From the NCBI RefSeq assembly GCF_000741785.1, contig NZ_JGZP01000003.1, positions 62,001 through 126,000 on the forward strand: a stretch of 64,000 nt of DNA, given 5' to 3'. A program made the translations under genes and the position numbers. The first letter of the stretch is position 1. Each line of letters starts with the position of its first letter. The notes under the pieces were generated by a model that saw nothing but the letters and a program-made list of their open reading frames with translations, was not told the origin of the DNA and did not search any database. Below, piece by piece: positions 31,670-39,498 of this stretch. This DNA comes from Bifidobacterium stellenboschense. Its GTDB lineage: Bacteria > Actinomycetota > Actinomycetes > Actinomycetales > Bifidobacteriaceae.

Positions 31670-31701
31670 GGTATTCGCATATTGCGGTATTCGACATTTG
31701 C
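31670..31701. repeat. Tandem 16-bp repeats upstream of uppP
   Basis: GGTATTCGCATATTGC (31670-31685) is followed at once by GGTATTCGACATTTGC (31686-31701); 12 of 16 bases agree. They lie 26-57 bases upstream of the uppP start and could bind a regulator. Confidence 0.5.
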
Positions 31702-31844
31702 GATGACCACTGTACTCATAGGGGGCTAAGACCGCGCTCATGCGCGGCGCTTCGCGGACGGCGCCTTGCGCAATACGCGCAATGAGGCCACAATTGGGCG
31801 AAGACGCGGGCCGTGAAAAGGCCCGTCGACGAAGGAGCGAATTC

Positions 31845-32636
31845 ATGGATACGTACCGCAAGAGCAGGGGATACGCGCCGAAGGGGTTCTTCGAGTGCGA
31901 GGGCAGGGGGCTCGAATGGCTCGGCGAGGCCATGCCGCAGGGCGGCCCCCGCGTCGTGCAGGTAATCGGCTGGGGCGACGACCACCTCGACATCGAGAAG
32001 GTGCATTCCGCGATGCCCACCGTCAAGGCGGCGCATGACTTCGGCGCGGCGCTCGCCCGCATGCACGACGCGGGCGCCCCGCATTTCGGTTCCGCGCCGG
32101 CCGGATACGACGGCACCTGCTATTTCGGCCCGCTGCAGGATCCGGTGCCGATGGCGACCGGCGAATGGGACGACCCGGTCTCCTATTACGCGGAAGGCCG
32201 ACTCCGCCCGATGGTGGAGCTTGGCATCCGCCGCGGGGAACTCGACGAATCGGACCTGGCGCTCACCGAACAGGTGATCGACGCGATGCCCGACCTGCTC
32301 GGCCGCGCCGCCTCCGACAAGCCGGCGCGCGTGCACGGAGACCTGTGGAGCGGCAACGTGATGTGGACCGCGGACCGCGGCTACAGCGAGGCGGTGCTCA
32401 TCGACCCGGCGGCGCACGGAGGCCACCGCGAGGAGGATCTCGCCATGCTGGGATTGTTCGGGATGACCTATCTGCGTGACATCCTCGACGGCTATCAGAG
32501 CGTCCACCCGCTCAAGGCCGGCTGGCAGGAGCGCATGACCCTGTGGCGGCTGTACCCGATCGCAGGCCACTGCGTGTTCTTCGGCGGCGGCTATGTGGGC
32601 GAGTACCGTTCCATGTGCCGTTCCCTGCTGGGATGA
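31845..32636 (+). CDS. Fructosamine kinase family protein
   Basis: A 263-residue protein of the fructosamine/ketosamine-3-kinase family. The catalytic loop RVHGDLWSGNVMW is intact and LIDPAAHGGHREEDLAML supplies the metal-binding Asp. ATG 31845 has AAGGAG 8 bases upstream; an in-frame upstream start at 31740 adds 35 Arg-rich residues with no support. Members phosphorylate glycated amines to promote deglycation; some bacterial ones may act on other sugars. It stands alone between uppP and a PAC2 gene. It is slightly shorter than typical members (about 290), and the N-terminal ATP loop is poorly conserved. Confidence 0.83.
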   Translation: MDTYRKSRGYAPKGFFECEGRGLEWLGEAMPQGGPRVVQVIGWGDDHLDIEKVHSAMPTVKAAHDFGAALARMHDAGAPHFGSAPAGYDGTCYFGPLQDPVPMATGEWDDPVSYYAEGRLRPMVELGIRRGELDESDLALTEQVIDAMPDLLGRAASDKPARVHGDLWSGNVMWTADRGYSEAVLIDPAAHGGHREEDLAMLGLFGMTYLRDILDGYQSVHPLKAGWQERMTLWRLYPIAGHCVFFGGGYVGEYRSMCRSLLG

Positions 32637-32651
32637 CGCTGCGGCGGCCCG

Positions 32652-33506
32652 TCACAGCCCTTTGAGGAAGTCCTCCGCCTCCCTGACGAGGCGTTCGGCC
32701 TGGGTGGGGTCGGCGGAGGCCGCTTTCCGCGCCGCCTCCGCGCGATCCCATTCGCGTTCGAGATGATGCACGTAGTCGGCCAGCTGGTCGCTGCATCTGA
32801 GCAGCATCGACGCCTTGGCCTTCCATGCGTCCGCCAGCGACGGCAGGTCGCCCTCGTCGAAATCGAAGCCGATTTCCTCGCCGAGACGGCGCAGCAGTGC
32901 CAGCGTGGCGGGCGCGCAGTCGTCGTTGCCGGTGTATTGGGGAATCGACACCCACATCGACGTGGTGTCGAACGACTGTTCGCGCGCCATGTCGTCCAAT
33001 ACGGTGGGGATGCCGACGGGGCCGCTGTACCCGTCTTCTCCGTCGTTCGCGCCGCAGTCGCAGCTGCGGCCACATTCGTCGAGATCGTGCGAGACGTCGA
33101 TCGGCAGCGGGCGGGTGTGCGGGCAGTCGGCGTACATCGATCCGAGCGTGACGATGCGGTCGACGTCGAACTCGTCGGCGATGTGCAGACTCTGCCGGCA
33201 GTATTCACGCCAACGGTAGTTCGGTTCCGGCGCGAGCTGCGCGTAGATGCGCAGATCCGGCGCGAGCGCGATCTCGTAGAACGTGGTCTGCGGCCAGATG
33301 ATGCGGGGGCGTCCGGTGACGCGGCACAGCATCGGCCGCGACACCTGATAGTCGTAATAGCCGTCGCAGCTGATGTGCCGTATCTCCCGAGCCTCGTAGC
33401 GCCCCAGCAGATGCCGGATCACGTTGGTCGCCGACTGGCAGGCGTCGTTCCATCCCTCGAAGGCGGCGAGCATGACGCTCCGCCGCGGGTCCCGTTCCTC
33501 GCTCAT
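32652..33506 (-). CDS. PAC2 family protein
   Basis: A 284-residue protein of the PAC2 family, named for a proteasome assembly chaperone and common in actinobacteria. The start AAFEGWNDACQSATNVIRHLL and later GIPTVLDDMAR and VSIPQYTG are characteristic. Its role in bacteria is unresolved. ATG 33506 is used with GGAAGG just upstream; the open frame continues far upstream but runs through the tRNA genes and cannot be coding there. The protein ends with a charged helical tail. Confidence 0.85.
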   Translation of the reverse strand: MSEERDPRRSVMLAAFEGWNDACQSATNVIRHLLGRYEAREIRHISCDGYYDYQVSRPMLCRVTGRPRIIWPQTTFYEIALAPDLRIYAQLAPEPNYRWREYCRQSLHIADEFDVDRIVTLGSMYADCPHTRPLPIDVSHDLDECGRSCDCGANDGEDGYSGPVGIPTVLDDMAREQSFDTTSMWVSIPQYTGNDDCAPATLALLRRLGEEIGFDFDEGDLPSLADAWKAKASMLLRCSDQLADYVHHLEREWDRAEAARKAASADPTQAERLVREAEDFLKGL

Positions 33507-33641
33507 GCCTTCCACAATAACGGCGGAACGCATGCCGGGCGGGCATGATCCGGCGGTGTTCGCCGTAGGCGTGCCGATGCGCCGGGCCGATGCCCCGTCG
33601 TCCGCGGCGGCGACCGCATCCGCCGGTGCGACACGCCGTGT

Positions 33642-33669
33642 TTGCAATTCGCTCGCGGATGGATATAGT
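33642..33669 (+). promoter_or_regulatory. Promoter of the tRNA cluster
   Basis: TTGCAA (33642-33647) and TATAGT (33664-33669) are 16 bases apart, about 40 bases upstream of the first tRNA gene. Confidence 0.6.
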
Positions 33670-33710
33670 AGTGACTCGTGCTTCGGCGGGGAGCAATCCC
33701 CACGACCAGT

Positions 33711-33783
33711 GCGGACATAGCTTAGTTGGTAAAGCGCAACCTTGCCAAGGTTGAGACCGCGGGTTCGAGTCCCGTTGTCCGCT
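33711..33783 (+). tRNA. tRNA-Gly (GCC)
   Basis: A 73-base cloverleaf: acceptor GCGGACA/TGTCCGC with discriminator T, anticodon arm CCTTGCCAAGG reading GCC, and T-loop GGTTCGAGTCC. No CCA is encoded. It is identical to the copy at 34149. Confidence 0.95.
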
Positions 33784-33811
33784 CTAAGGTCCGATGAGTT
33801 GACGACCTTAC

Positions 33812-33882
33812 GGTGGGTTAGCCAAGCGGTTAGGCAGCGGCCTGCAAAGCCGTATAGACGAGTTCGACTCTCGTACCCACCT
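33812..33882 (+). tRNA. tRNA-Cys (GCA)
   Basis: A 71-base cloverleaf: acceptor GGTGGGT/ACCCACC, anticodon loop CTGCAAA reading GCA, discriminator T. No CCA is encoded. Confidence 0.93.
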
Positions 33883-33925
33883 CTCAGCGAACCGAAGCGA
33901 TTCGGTCGGCTGTTGGTGCAGGCCC

Positions 33926-34000
33926 GGGCGGTTGGCGCAGAGGTAGCGCACTTCCCTGACACGGAAGGGGTCACAAGTTCGAATCTTGTATCGCCCACCA
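33926..34000 (+). tRNA. tRNA-Val (GAC)
   Basis: Acceptor GGGCGGT pairs with ATCGCCC (one G-T pair). The anticodon loop CTGACAC reads GAC and the discriminator is A33997. Unlike the other four tRNAs here, the 3' CCA (33998-34000) is encoded. Confidence 0.94.
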
Positions 34001-34043
34001 TGCCGAAGCGATTCGGCCTGATAACTGAATACCGAAGCAATTC

Positions 34044-34116
34044 GGGCGATTGGCGCAGCGGCTAGCGCACTTCGTTCACACCGAAGGGGTCGTAGGTTCG
34101 ATTCCTACATCGCCCA
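34044..34116 (+). tRNA. tRNA-Val (CAC)
   Basis: Acceptor GGGCGAT/ATCGCCC, anticodon loop TTCACAC reading CAC, discriminator A34116. The following bases are CCG, so CCA is not encoded. Much of the body matches the GAC isoacceptor upstream. Confidence 0.94.
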
Positions 34117-34148
34117 CCGGATTCCACTTCTCACGGCGGAATCCTTTC

Positions 34149-34221
34149 GCGGACATAGCTTAGTTGGTAAAGCGCAACCTTGCCAAGGTTGAGACCGCGG
34201 GTTCGAGTCCCGTTGTCCGCT
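34149..34221 (+). tRNA. tRNA-Gly (GCC), second copy
   Basis: Identical over its 73 bases to the copy at 33711-33783. It ends the cluster and is followed by a terminator. Confidence 0.95.
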
Positions 34222-34229
34222 CCACTCCG

Positions 34230-34253
34230 AACCCCCGCCATCGTGCGGGGGTT
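34230..34253 (+). terminator. Terminator of the tRNA cluster
   Basis: AACCCCCGC (34230-34238) and GCGGGGGTT (34245-34253) form a 9-bp stem with a 6-base loop, followed by a T-rich tail. Confidence 0.85.
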
Positions 34254-34467
34254 TCTTCGTTTCCGACGTGGTCTCCCGACCCGACGGCTTCTCCGGAATC
34301 GGCCGATGGTCCCGCACGACCCGGTCCGCGGGCGATTGTGAAGATTCGTGAGAGTGCCGTCCACATTCCCCGCACGGTTGGACTCGCACGGGCCCGTCGT
34401 CCATCGTGGAATGCATGGGCGTCGGGCGACCGCCGGGCGCCGACCCACGACGACGGGAGGATCCGAC

Positions 34468-35277
34468 ATGGACGGGCGGCGGCATGACGATACGATCGCA
34501 CGGAACGCACGGCGGCGCGGCCGATGGAAGTCACGTCGCCGACGCGCGGCGGCGGAACGCGAACGCCGCCGCATGGAACGACTACGGCAGGAGTCGCTGC
34601 GCATCGTGGCGTCCCTCGCCGTCGCCGTTATCATGTTCCTGCCCGCCGTCCTCGCGATGCGGCATGGGGAAGCCCCGCCGCAACCGTCGCAACGGCGGGC
34701 CGTGGCCGGCTCCGATTCCGTCGCATGGTGCGCGGGCGGCATGCGACGGACGACGTTCGCCTCGGCCGTGGGCGTCATGGACACGCGGCCGAGACCGTTG
34801 GCGTGGACCGCGGCGACGGCGGAGGAGGAGTCCGGCGTATGCGGGCGCGCGCTGTCCTGGCCGCTGCGTCGCGTCGACAGACGGCGGACATTCGACGGGC
34901 CGGCGCAGCCGTGGCTGGCCGGGCACCGGGGCATCGACCTCGCCGCGGCGGAACACGATGAACTGCTCGCCCCCGCGGACGGCGTCGTCACGTTCACGGG
35001 AAGCGTCGCCGGCAAACAGGTGGTGAGCATACGCCACCACGATCTGACGCTCACCTTCGAGCCGGCCGTCACCGCATTGGGCGTCGGAGCACGGGTCACG
35101 CGCGACGAGCCGTTCGGCGAAGTGGGCGCGCACTCCGACCACTGCGACGGGGCATGCCTGCACTGGGGCGTCAGACGCGGCGACGACTACCTCGATCCCG
35201 AGGCACTGGCCGAGCCCCGGCGCATCGCGCTCAAACCGGTGGTGCGCGAGGGGTCGGGTGAAGCCCACGCACGGTAG
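34468..35277 (+). CDS. Membrane-anchored M23-like peptidase (LytM domain)
   Basis: A 269-residue protein with a very basic N-terminus, one transmembrane segment near residues 45-65 (IVASLAVAVIMFLPAVLAM) and a C-terminal M23/LytM domain. GHRGIDLAA supplies the HxxxD metal motif and CLHWGVRRGDDYLDP the second His motif, so the zinc site may be intact. It probably acts on or near peptidoglycan outside the cell. ATG 34468 follows GGGAGG; the frame is open upstream to 34348 without a ribosome site. The gene is 38 bases upstream of the acyl-CoA ligase gene. Confidence 0.78.
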   Translation: MDGRRHDDTIARNARRRGRWKSRRRRAAAERERRRMERLRQESLRIVASLAVAVIMFLPAVLAMRHGEAPPQPSQRRAVAGSDSVAWCAGGMRRTTFASAVGVMDTRPRPLAWTAATAEEESGVCGRALSWPLRRVDRRRTFDGPAQPWLAGHRGIDLAAAEHDELLAPADGVVTFTGSVAGKQVVSIRHHDLTLTFEPAVTALGVGARVTRDEPFGEVGAHSDHCDGACLHWGVRRGDDYLDPEALAEPRRIALKPVVREGSGEAHAR

Positions 35278-35315
35278 AATCGGTGACGACACATCCTAGG
35301 AGGTCGTGCAGAACG

Positions 35316-37130
35316 ATGATCACGGAATACCTGAGGCCGCTGGAACAGCCGATTGACACGGACAGGAACCTGTTCTCGATACTGGAGGAGCGTGCCGCGC
35401 GCACGCCGGAGCAATCCCTCATCGAATACAAGGAGCCGGACACGGGGGAGTGGCGGTCCTTCACCGCCGTCGAATTCCGCGACAAGGTCGTCGCGCTCGC
35501 CAAAGGCCTCATCGCGCGCGGCGTCATGCCCGGCGACGCCGTGTCCGTGATCTCGAAGACCCGCTGGGAGTGGACGGCGCTCGACATGGCCATCATGTCG
35601 ATCGGCGCGCTCACCGTGCCCGTCTACGAGACGAACTCTCCGGCGCAGGTGAGCATGATCTTCAACGACTCGCACGTGCGCATGGCGTTCGCCGAGAACG
35701 ACATGCAGCGCGACAAGGTCGAATCAGTGCGCGCGCAGTGCCCGGACCTCGGCGACGTGTACGTCATCGACTTCGGTGCGCTCGACACGCTCGAGGAGTA
35801 CGGCAGGGGCGTCACCGACGCGGAGTTCCGCGAACGCGAACGGTCCGTGCATGGCGACGACCTCGCCACCATCGTCTACACGTCCGGCTCCACGGGTACG
35901 CCGAAGGGCGTCGAACTGAGCCACGGCAACTTCATCTTCATCACCTATTCCGGCATCCGGTCGATGCCGGCCATCGCCATGCCCGAATACGCGCGGCTCT
36001 GGCTGTTCCTGCCGCTCGCGCACGTGTTCGCCCGGTACATGCAGTTCTTCTGCTTCGCCGGCAACGTGACGCTCGGCCTGTCCGGGAACCTGAAGACGAT
36101 CCTCGCCGACTTCGCCGCGTTCAAGCCGACGTTCATCCTCGCCGTGCCCCGCATCTTCGAGAAGATCTACAACGCGGCCTCACAGAAGGCCGGTGCCGGA
36201 TTCAAGGGACGCGTCTTCGCGGGCGCGACCGCCACCGCCCGCGCATGGTCGAAGGCGCAGCAGTCCGGCGAGCCGATCCCGTTCCTGCTGAACCTGAAGC
36301 ACGCCGTCTACGCAAGGCTCGTCTACAAGTCGATCCTCGGCGTATTCGGCGGGCATGTCGAATACGCGGTCTCGGGCGGCGCCCCGCTCGACAAGTCCAT
36401 CGCGCACTTCTTCAACGGCATCGGCCTGCCGCTGCTCGAAGGCTACGGCATGACCGAAACGTGCGCGCCCGCCACCGTGAATCCGACCGCCGGATACCGG
36501 ATCGGCACGATCGGCCTGCCCATGCAGGGCACGGCCGTCGGCATCGCCGACGACGGCGAGCTGTGCATCAAAAGCCCCGCCGTGTGCGTCGGCTACCACA
36601 ACCATCCCGAGATCACGCGCGAGCAGATCCGCGACGGGTGGCTGCACACCGGCGACCTCGGCTCGCTCAGCGACGACGGCTTCGTCACCGTGACCGGCCG
36701 CAAGAAGGACCTCATCATCACCGCCGGCGGCAAGAACGTCTCGCCGGGCGAACTGGAGGCGTCGGTGATGACCTCGCCGGTCGTCAACCAGTGCGTCGTC
36801 GTCGGCGACCGCAAGCCGTTCGTCGCCGCGATCGTCGCGCTCGATCTGGCGGAGACGAACACGTGGCTCGAAGCCCAGGGTGCGAAGCCGTGCGCCGATC
36901 TGGCCGAAGCCGCGCGCAATCCGATCGTGTACGCCGAGGTGGAACGGGCCGTCAATCAGGCGGACGAACTCGTCTCCCGCGCCGAATCCATCCGCAAGTT
37001 CGAGATCGTCCCCGACGACTTCACCGAGGAGAACGGGCTCGTCACCGCGTCGATGAAGGCGCGCCGCGAGGCCATCACCAAGCGCTACCGCGACCTGATC
37101 GACAACGTGATCTACGCGGGCAAGAAGTGA
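35316..37130 (+). CDS. Long-chain acyl-CoA synthetase (AMP-forming)
   Basis: A 604-residue ANL-superfamily enzyme that activates fatty acids with ATP and CoA. The P-loop-like YTSGSTGTPKGVELSHGN, the GYGMTETCAP adenylate motif, the HTGDLGSLSDDGF hinge and the catalytic lysine region GRKKDLIITAGGKNVSP are all visible. AGGAGG lies 12 bases before ATG 35316. Such enzymes in bifidobacteria probably salvage exogenous fatty acids. It is convergent with a paralogue (37253-39295) across a 20-bp terminator. Confidence 0.92.
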   Translation: MITEYLRPLEQPIDTDRNLFSILEERAARTPEQSLIEYKEPDTGEWRSFTAVEFRDKVVALAKGLIARGVMPGDAVSVISKTRWEWTALDMAIMSIGALTVPVYETNSPAQVSMIFNDSHVRMAFAENDMQRDKVESVRAQCPDLGDVYVIDFGALDTLEEYGRGVTDAEFRERERSVHGDDLATIVYTSGSTGTPKGVELSHGNFIFITYSGIRSMPAIAMPEYARLWLFLPLAHVFARYMQFFCFAGNVTLGLSGNLKTILADFAAFKPTFILAVPRIFEKIYNAASQKAGAGFKGRVFAGATATARAWSKAQQSGEPIPFLLNLKHAVYARLVYKSILGVFGGHVEYAVSGGAPLDKSIAHFFNGIGLPLLEGYGMTETCAPATVNPTAGYRIGTIGLPMQGTAVGIADDGELCIKSPAVCVGYHNHPEITREQIRDGWLHTGDLGSLSDDGFVTVTGRKKDLIITAGGKNVSPGELEASVMTSPVVNQCVVVGDRKPFVAAIVALDLAETNTWLEAQGAKPCADLAEAARNPIVYAEVERAVNQADELVSRAESIRKFEIVPDDFTEENGLVTASMKARREAITKRYRDLIDNVIYAGKK

Positions 37131-37171
37131 CGTCCGCGTGACATCAGCGGCGGAAGACGACCGCCGCATAT

Positions 37172-37220
37172 GGAAGGGCCCGTGCCGAATCCCGATCGGA
37201 GATTCGGCACGGGCCCTTCC
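37172..37220. terminator. Bidirectional terminator between the two acyl-CoA ligase genes
   Basis: A perfect 20-bp inverted repeat (37172-37191 and 37201-37220) with a 9-base loop. Confidence 0.85.
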
Positions 37221-37252
37221 ATCGTCCCGTCACGTGGACGGAGATACGCGCC

Positions 37253-39295
37253 TCACTGGCGCGGGGCCGTCTTCTTCGTGTACATCTGCGTGGCGAGCAG
37301 CGTCGCATACCGCTTGATGACCTTCGGGCGGATGACCTTCATCGACGCGGTCATCAGGCCGTTCTCCTGCGTGAACTCCTCGGGCAGGATGATGAACTTG
37401 CGGACCGACTCGGCGCGGGAGACGCCCTCGTTGGCCTGATCGACCCACTTCTGCACCTCGGCGCGCACGGCGGCGTTCTCCGCGGCCTCCTCCATCGTCA
37501 TATGCTCGTCGAGGCCCTTCGCGGCCAGCCACGGGCGCAGCGACTCCTCGTCCAGCGTGATGAGCGCGGAGATGAACGGACGCTTGTCGCCGAGCACCAG
37601 CGCCTGCGAGACGATCTCGCAACGCTGGATGACCTCCTCGATCGGACCGGGCGCCACGTTCTTGCCACCGGCGGTGATGATGAGATCCTTCTTGCGGCCC
37701 GTGATGTACAGGAAGCCGTCATTGTCGATGCGGCCCAGATCGCCGGTCGCGTACCAGCCGTCCTCGGTGAAGGAGGTCTCGGTGGCCTCCTCGTTCTTGT
37801 GGTAGCGGGGGAACACGGCGCGGCCCTTGACCTGGATCTCACCGTCCTCGGCGATGCGCAGCGAGAAGCCGGGGAACGCGATGCCGACCGAACCGGCGTG
37901 GAACGGGACGCCCAGCACGTTGAACGCGCACGGGGCGGTCGTTTCGGTCAGGCCGTAGCCCTCGTACACGGGCACGCCGGCGCCGCGGAAGAACGCCATC
38001 AGCTCCGGGTCGAGCGGGGCTCCGCCGGCGACGATCCACTTGGCGCGGCCGCCCAGCACCTCGCGCAGCGACTTGTAGACCACCGGGTCGAACGCGGCGC
38101 GCTTGGTGCGTGTCAGAGCGCCCGCATGGCCCTTCTCGGAGATCTCCTTCATGTAGTCCTGCGCGGCGACGACCGCGGAGGCGAACACCATGCCCTTCGC
38201 GCCGTGGCCCGCCTTCTGCGATGCGGCGTTGTACACCTTCTCCAGCACGCGGGGCACGACGATCATGATGGACGGCTTGGCGACCTGCAGGTCGGAGATT
38301 AGCGTCTTGATGCCGGTCGCGATGTAGATGTGGATGTTCGAGGCGACGACGATGTAGTTGATGGCGCGCGCGAACGAATGTGCCTGCGGCAGGAACAGCA
38401 GAATCGTGTTCTTCTTGTCGTGCAGCAGATCCGGCATGTAGTCGGGCAGGTTCAGAGCCGTCTGGCAGTAGTGCTCATGCGTCATCTCCACGCCCTTGGG
38501 CGCGGCGGTGGAACCGGACGTGTAGACGATCGAGCACAGGTCGGTCTTCTGCACCGAGTCGATGCGCTCGTCCAGCTCCTCGTCGGACACGGACTTGCCG
38601 TACGCCTTGATCTCGTCCAGGCCGCCGGTCTCGATGCACACGATGTGCTCAAGCGACGGGCACTCCTCGACGGCGCCGTCGGCCTTGTCGCGCATGGCGG
38701 TGTCCTGCACGATGAGCAGGCGGGCGTCGGAGTTGTTGACGATGTTGCGGATCTGCTCGGCGGAATCCGTGTCGTAGATGGTGGCCAGCACGCCGCCGCA
38801 GGCCATGACGGCCGCGTCGGTCAGATCCCACTCATAGGAGGTGCGGCACATGAACGCCACGCCGTCGCCCTTCCTCAGCCCGTAGTGCAGCAGGCCCTTG
38901 GCGATCTCGCGAACCTCGGCGAGGAACTCGTTCGCGGTCTTCGTGACCCACTCGCCGTCCTCCTTGTACGTGTACAGCGGCTCGTCGCCCATGCGCGCGG
39001 CGCGGTCGGCGTAGATGTCGTAGATCGACATGCCCATGTCCAGCGGGGGATTGCCCTGCGTGGTAGTGGTCAGCAGACCCGACTCCGAATCGATCTCCGT
39101 GACCGTCGGACGGTCCGGCCCCCACACGTCGGTGTGGGGCAGCTCGATGGACTCCTCGCGGGCGATGTCCTCGCCGGCGTAGTCGGGTTCGTTGCCGGCG
39201 TCGTCGCCGACCGGATGCACGAAGTCGGTGCCGAGACGCAACGCCTTGCGCGTGATGTTCGTGGTTTGCTGCTTCAACGTGGAAAAAACGGACAC
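37253..39295 (-). CDS. Long-chain acyl-CoA synthetase (AMP-forming), paralogue
   Basis: A 680-residue ANL enzyme, longer than its neighbour because of an N-terminal extension of about 75 residues before the conserved fold. Motifs YTSGSTAAPKGVEMTHEH, GYGLTETTAP, ATGDLGRIDNDGFLYITGRKKDLIITAGGKN are intact. It starts at GTG 39295 with AAGGAG upstream. The function is fatty-acid activation; the two paralogues probably differ in chain-length preference or location, which the sequence does not show. Confidence 0.92.
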   Translation of the reverse strand: MSVFSTLKQQTTNITRKALRLGTDFVHPVGDDAGNEPDYAGEDIAREESIELPHTDVWGPDRPTVTEIDSESGLLTTTTQGNPPLDMGMSIYDIYADRAARMGDEPLYTYKEDGEWVTKTANEFLAEVREIAKGLLHYGLRKGDGVAFMCRTSYEWDLTDAAVMACGGVLATIYDTDSAEQIRNIVNNSDARLLIVQDTAMRDKADGAVEECPSLEHIVCIETGGLDEIKAYGKSVSDEELDERIDSVQKTDLCSIVYTSGSTAAPKGVEMTHEHYCQTALNLPDYMPDLLHDKKNTILLFLPQAHSFARAINYIVVASNIHIYIATGIKTLISDLQVAKPSIMIVVPRVLEKVYNAASQKAGHGAKGMVFASAVVAAQDYMKEISEKGHAGALTRTKRAAFDPVVYKSLREVLGGRAKWIVAGGAPLDPELMAFFRGAGVPVYEGYGLTETTAPCAFNVLGVPFHAGSVGIAFPGFSLRIAEDGEIQVKGRAVFPRYHKNEEATETSFTEDGWYATGDLGRIDNDGFLYITGRKKDLIITAGGKNVAPGPIEEVIQRCEIVSQALVLGDKRPFISALITLDEESLRPWLAAKGLDEHMTMEEAAENAAVRAEVQKWVDQANEGVSRAESVRKFIILPEEFTQENGLMTASMKVIRPKVIKRYATLLATQMYTKKTAPRQ

Positions 39296-39498
39296 GTGGT
39301 GCTCCTTGACCCAATTCCTGTCTGGTCCTGTCTCAAAACAGCCAGTTTAGCGCCCCGGACGCGACACGTCACCTTACGGTAGCGTAGGGAACGCGGGGCG
39401 TGCGCGCGTTCGTGGACGTTCCTCCGTGCGTGCCGCACGATTTCGGCTACACTGGGGCGACGTATGACCCGATACGGCCAATGTCAGAAAGGGCTCTC

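Noticed and set aside
33507..34040. N-terminal extension of the PAC2 gene through the tRNA genes
   Set aside because: The open frame continues by chance, but it runs through tRNA genes and the PAC2 domain starts at 33506 with a ribosome site.
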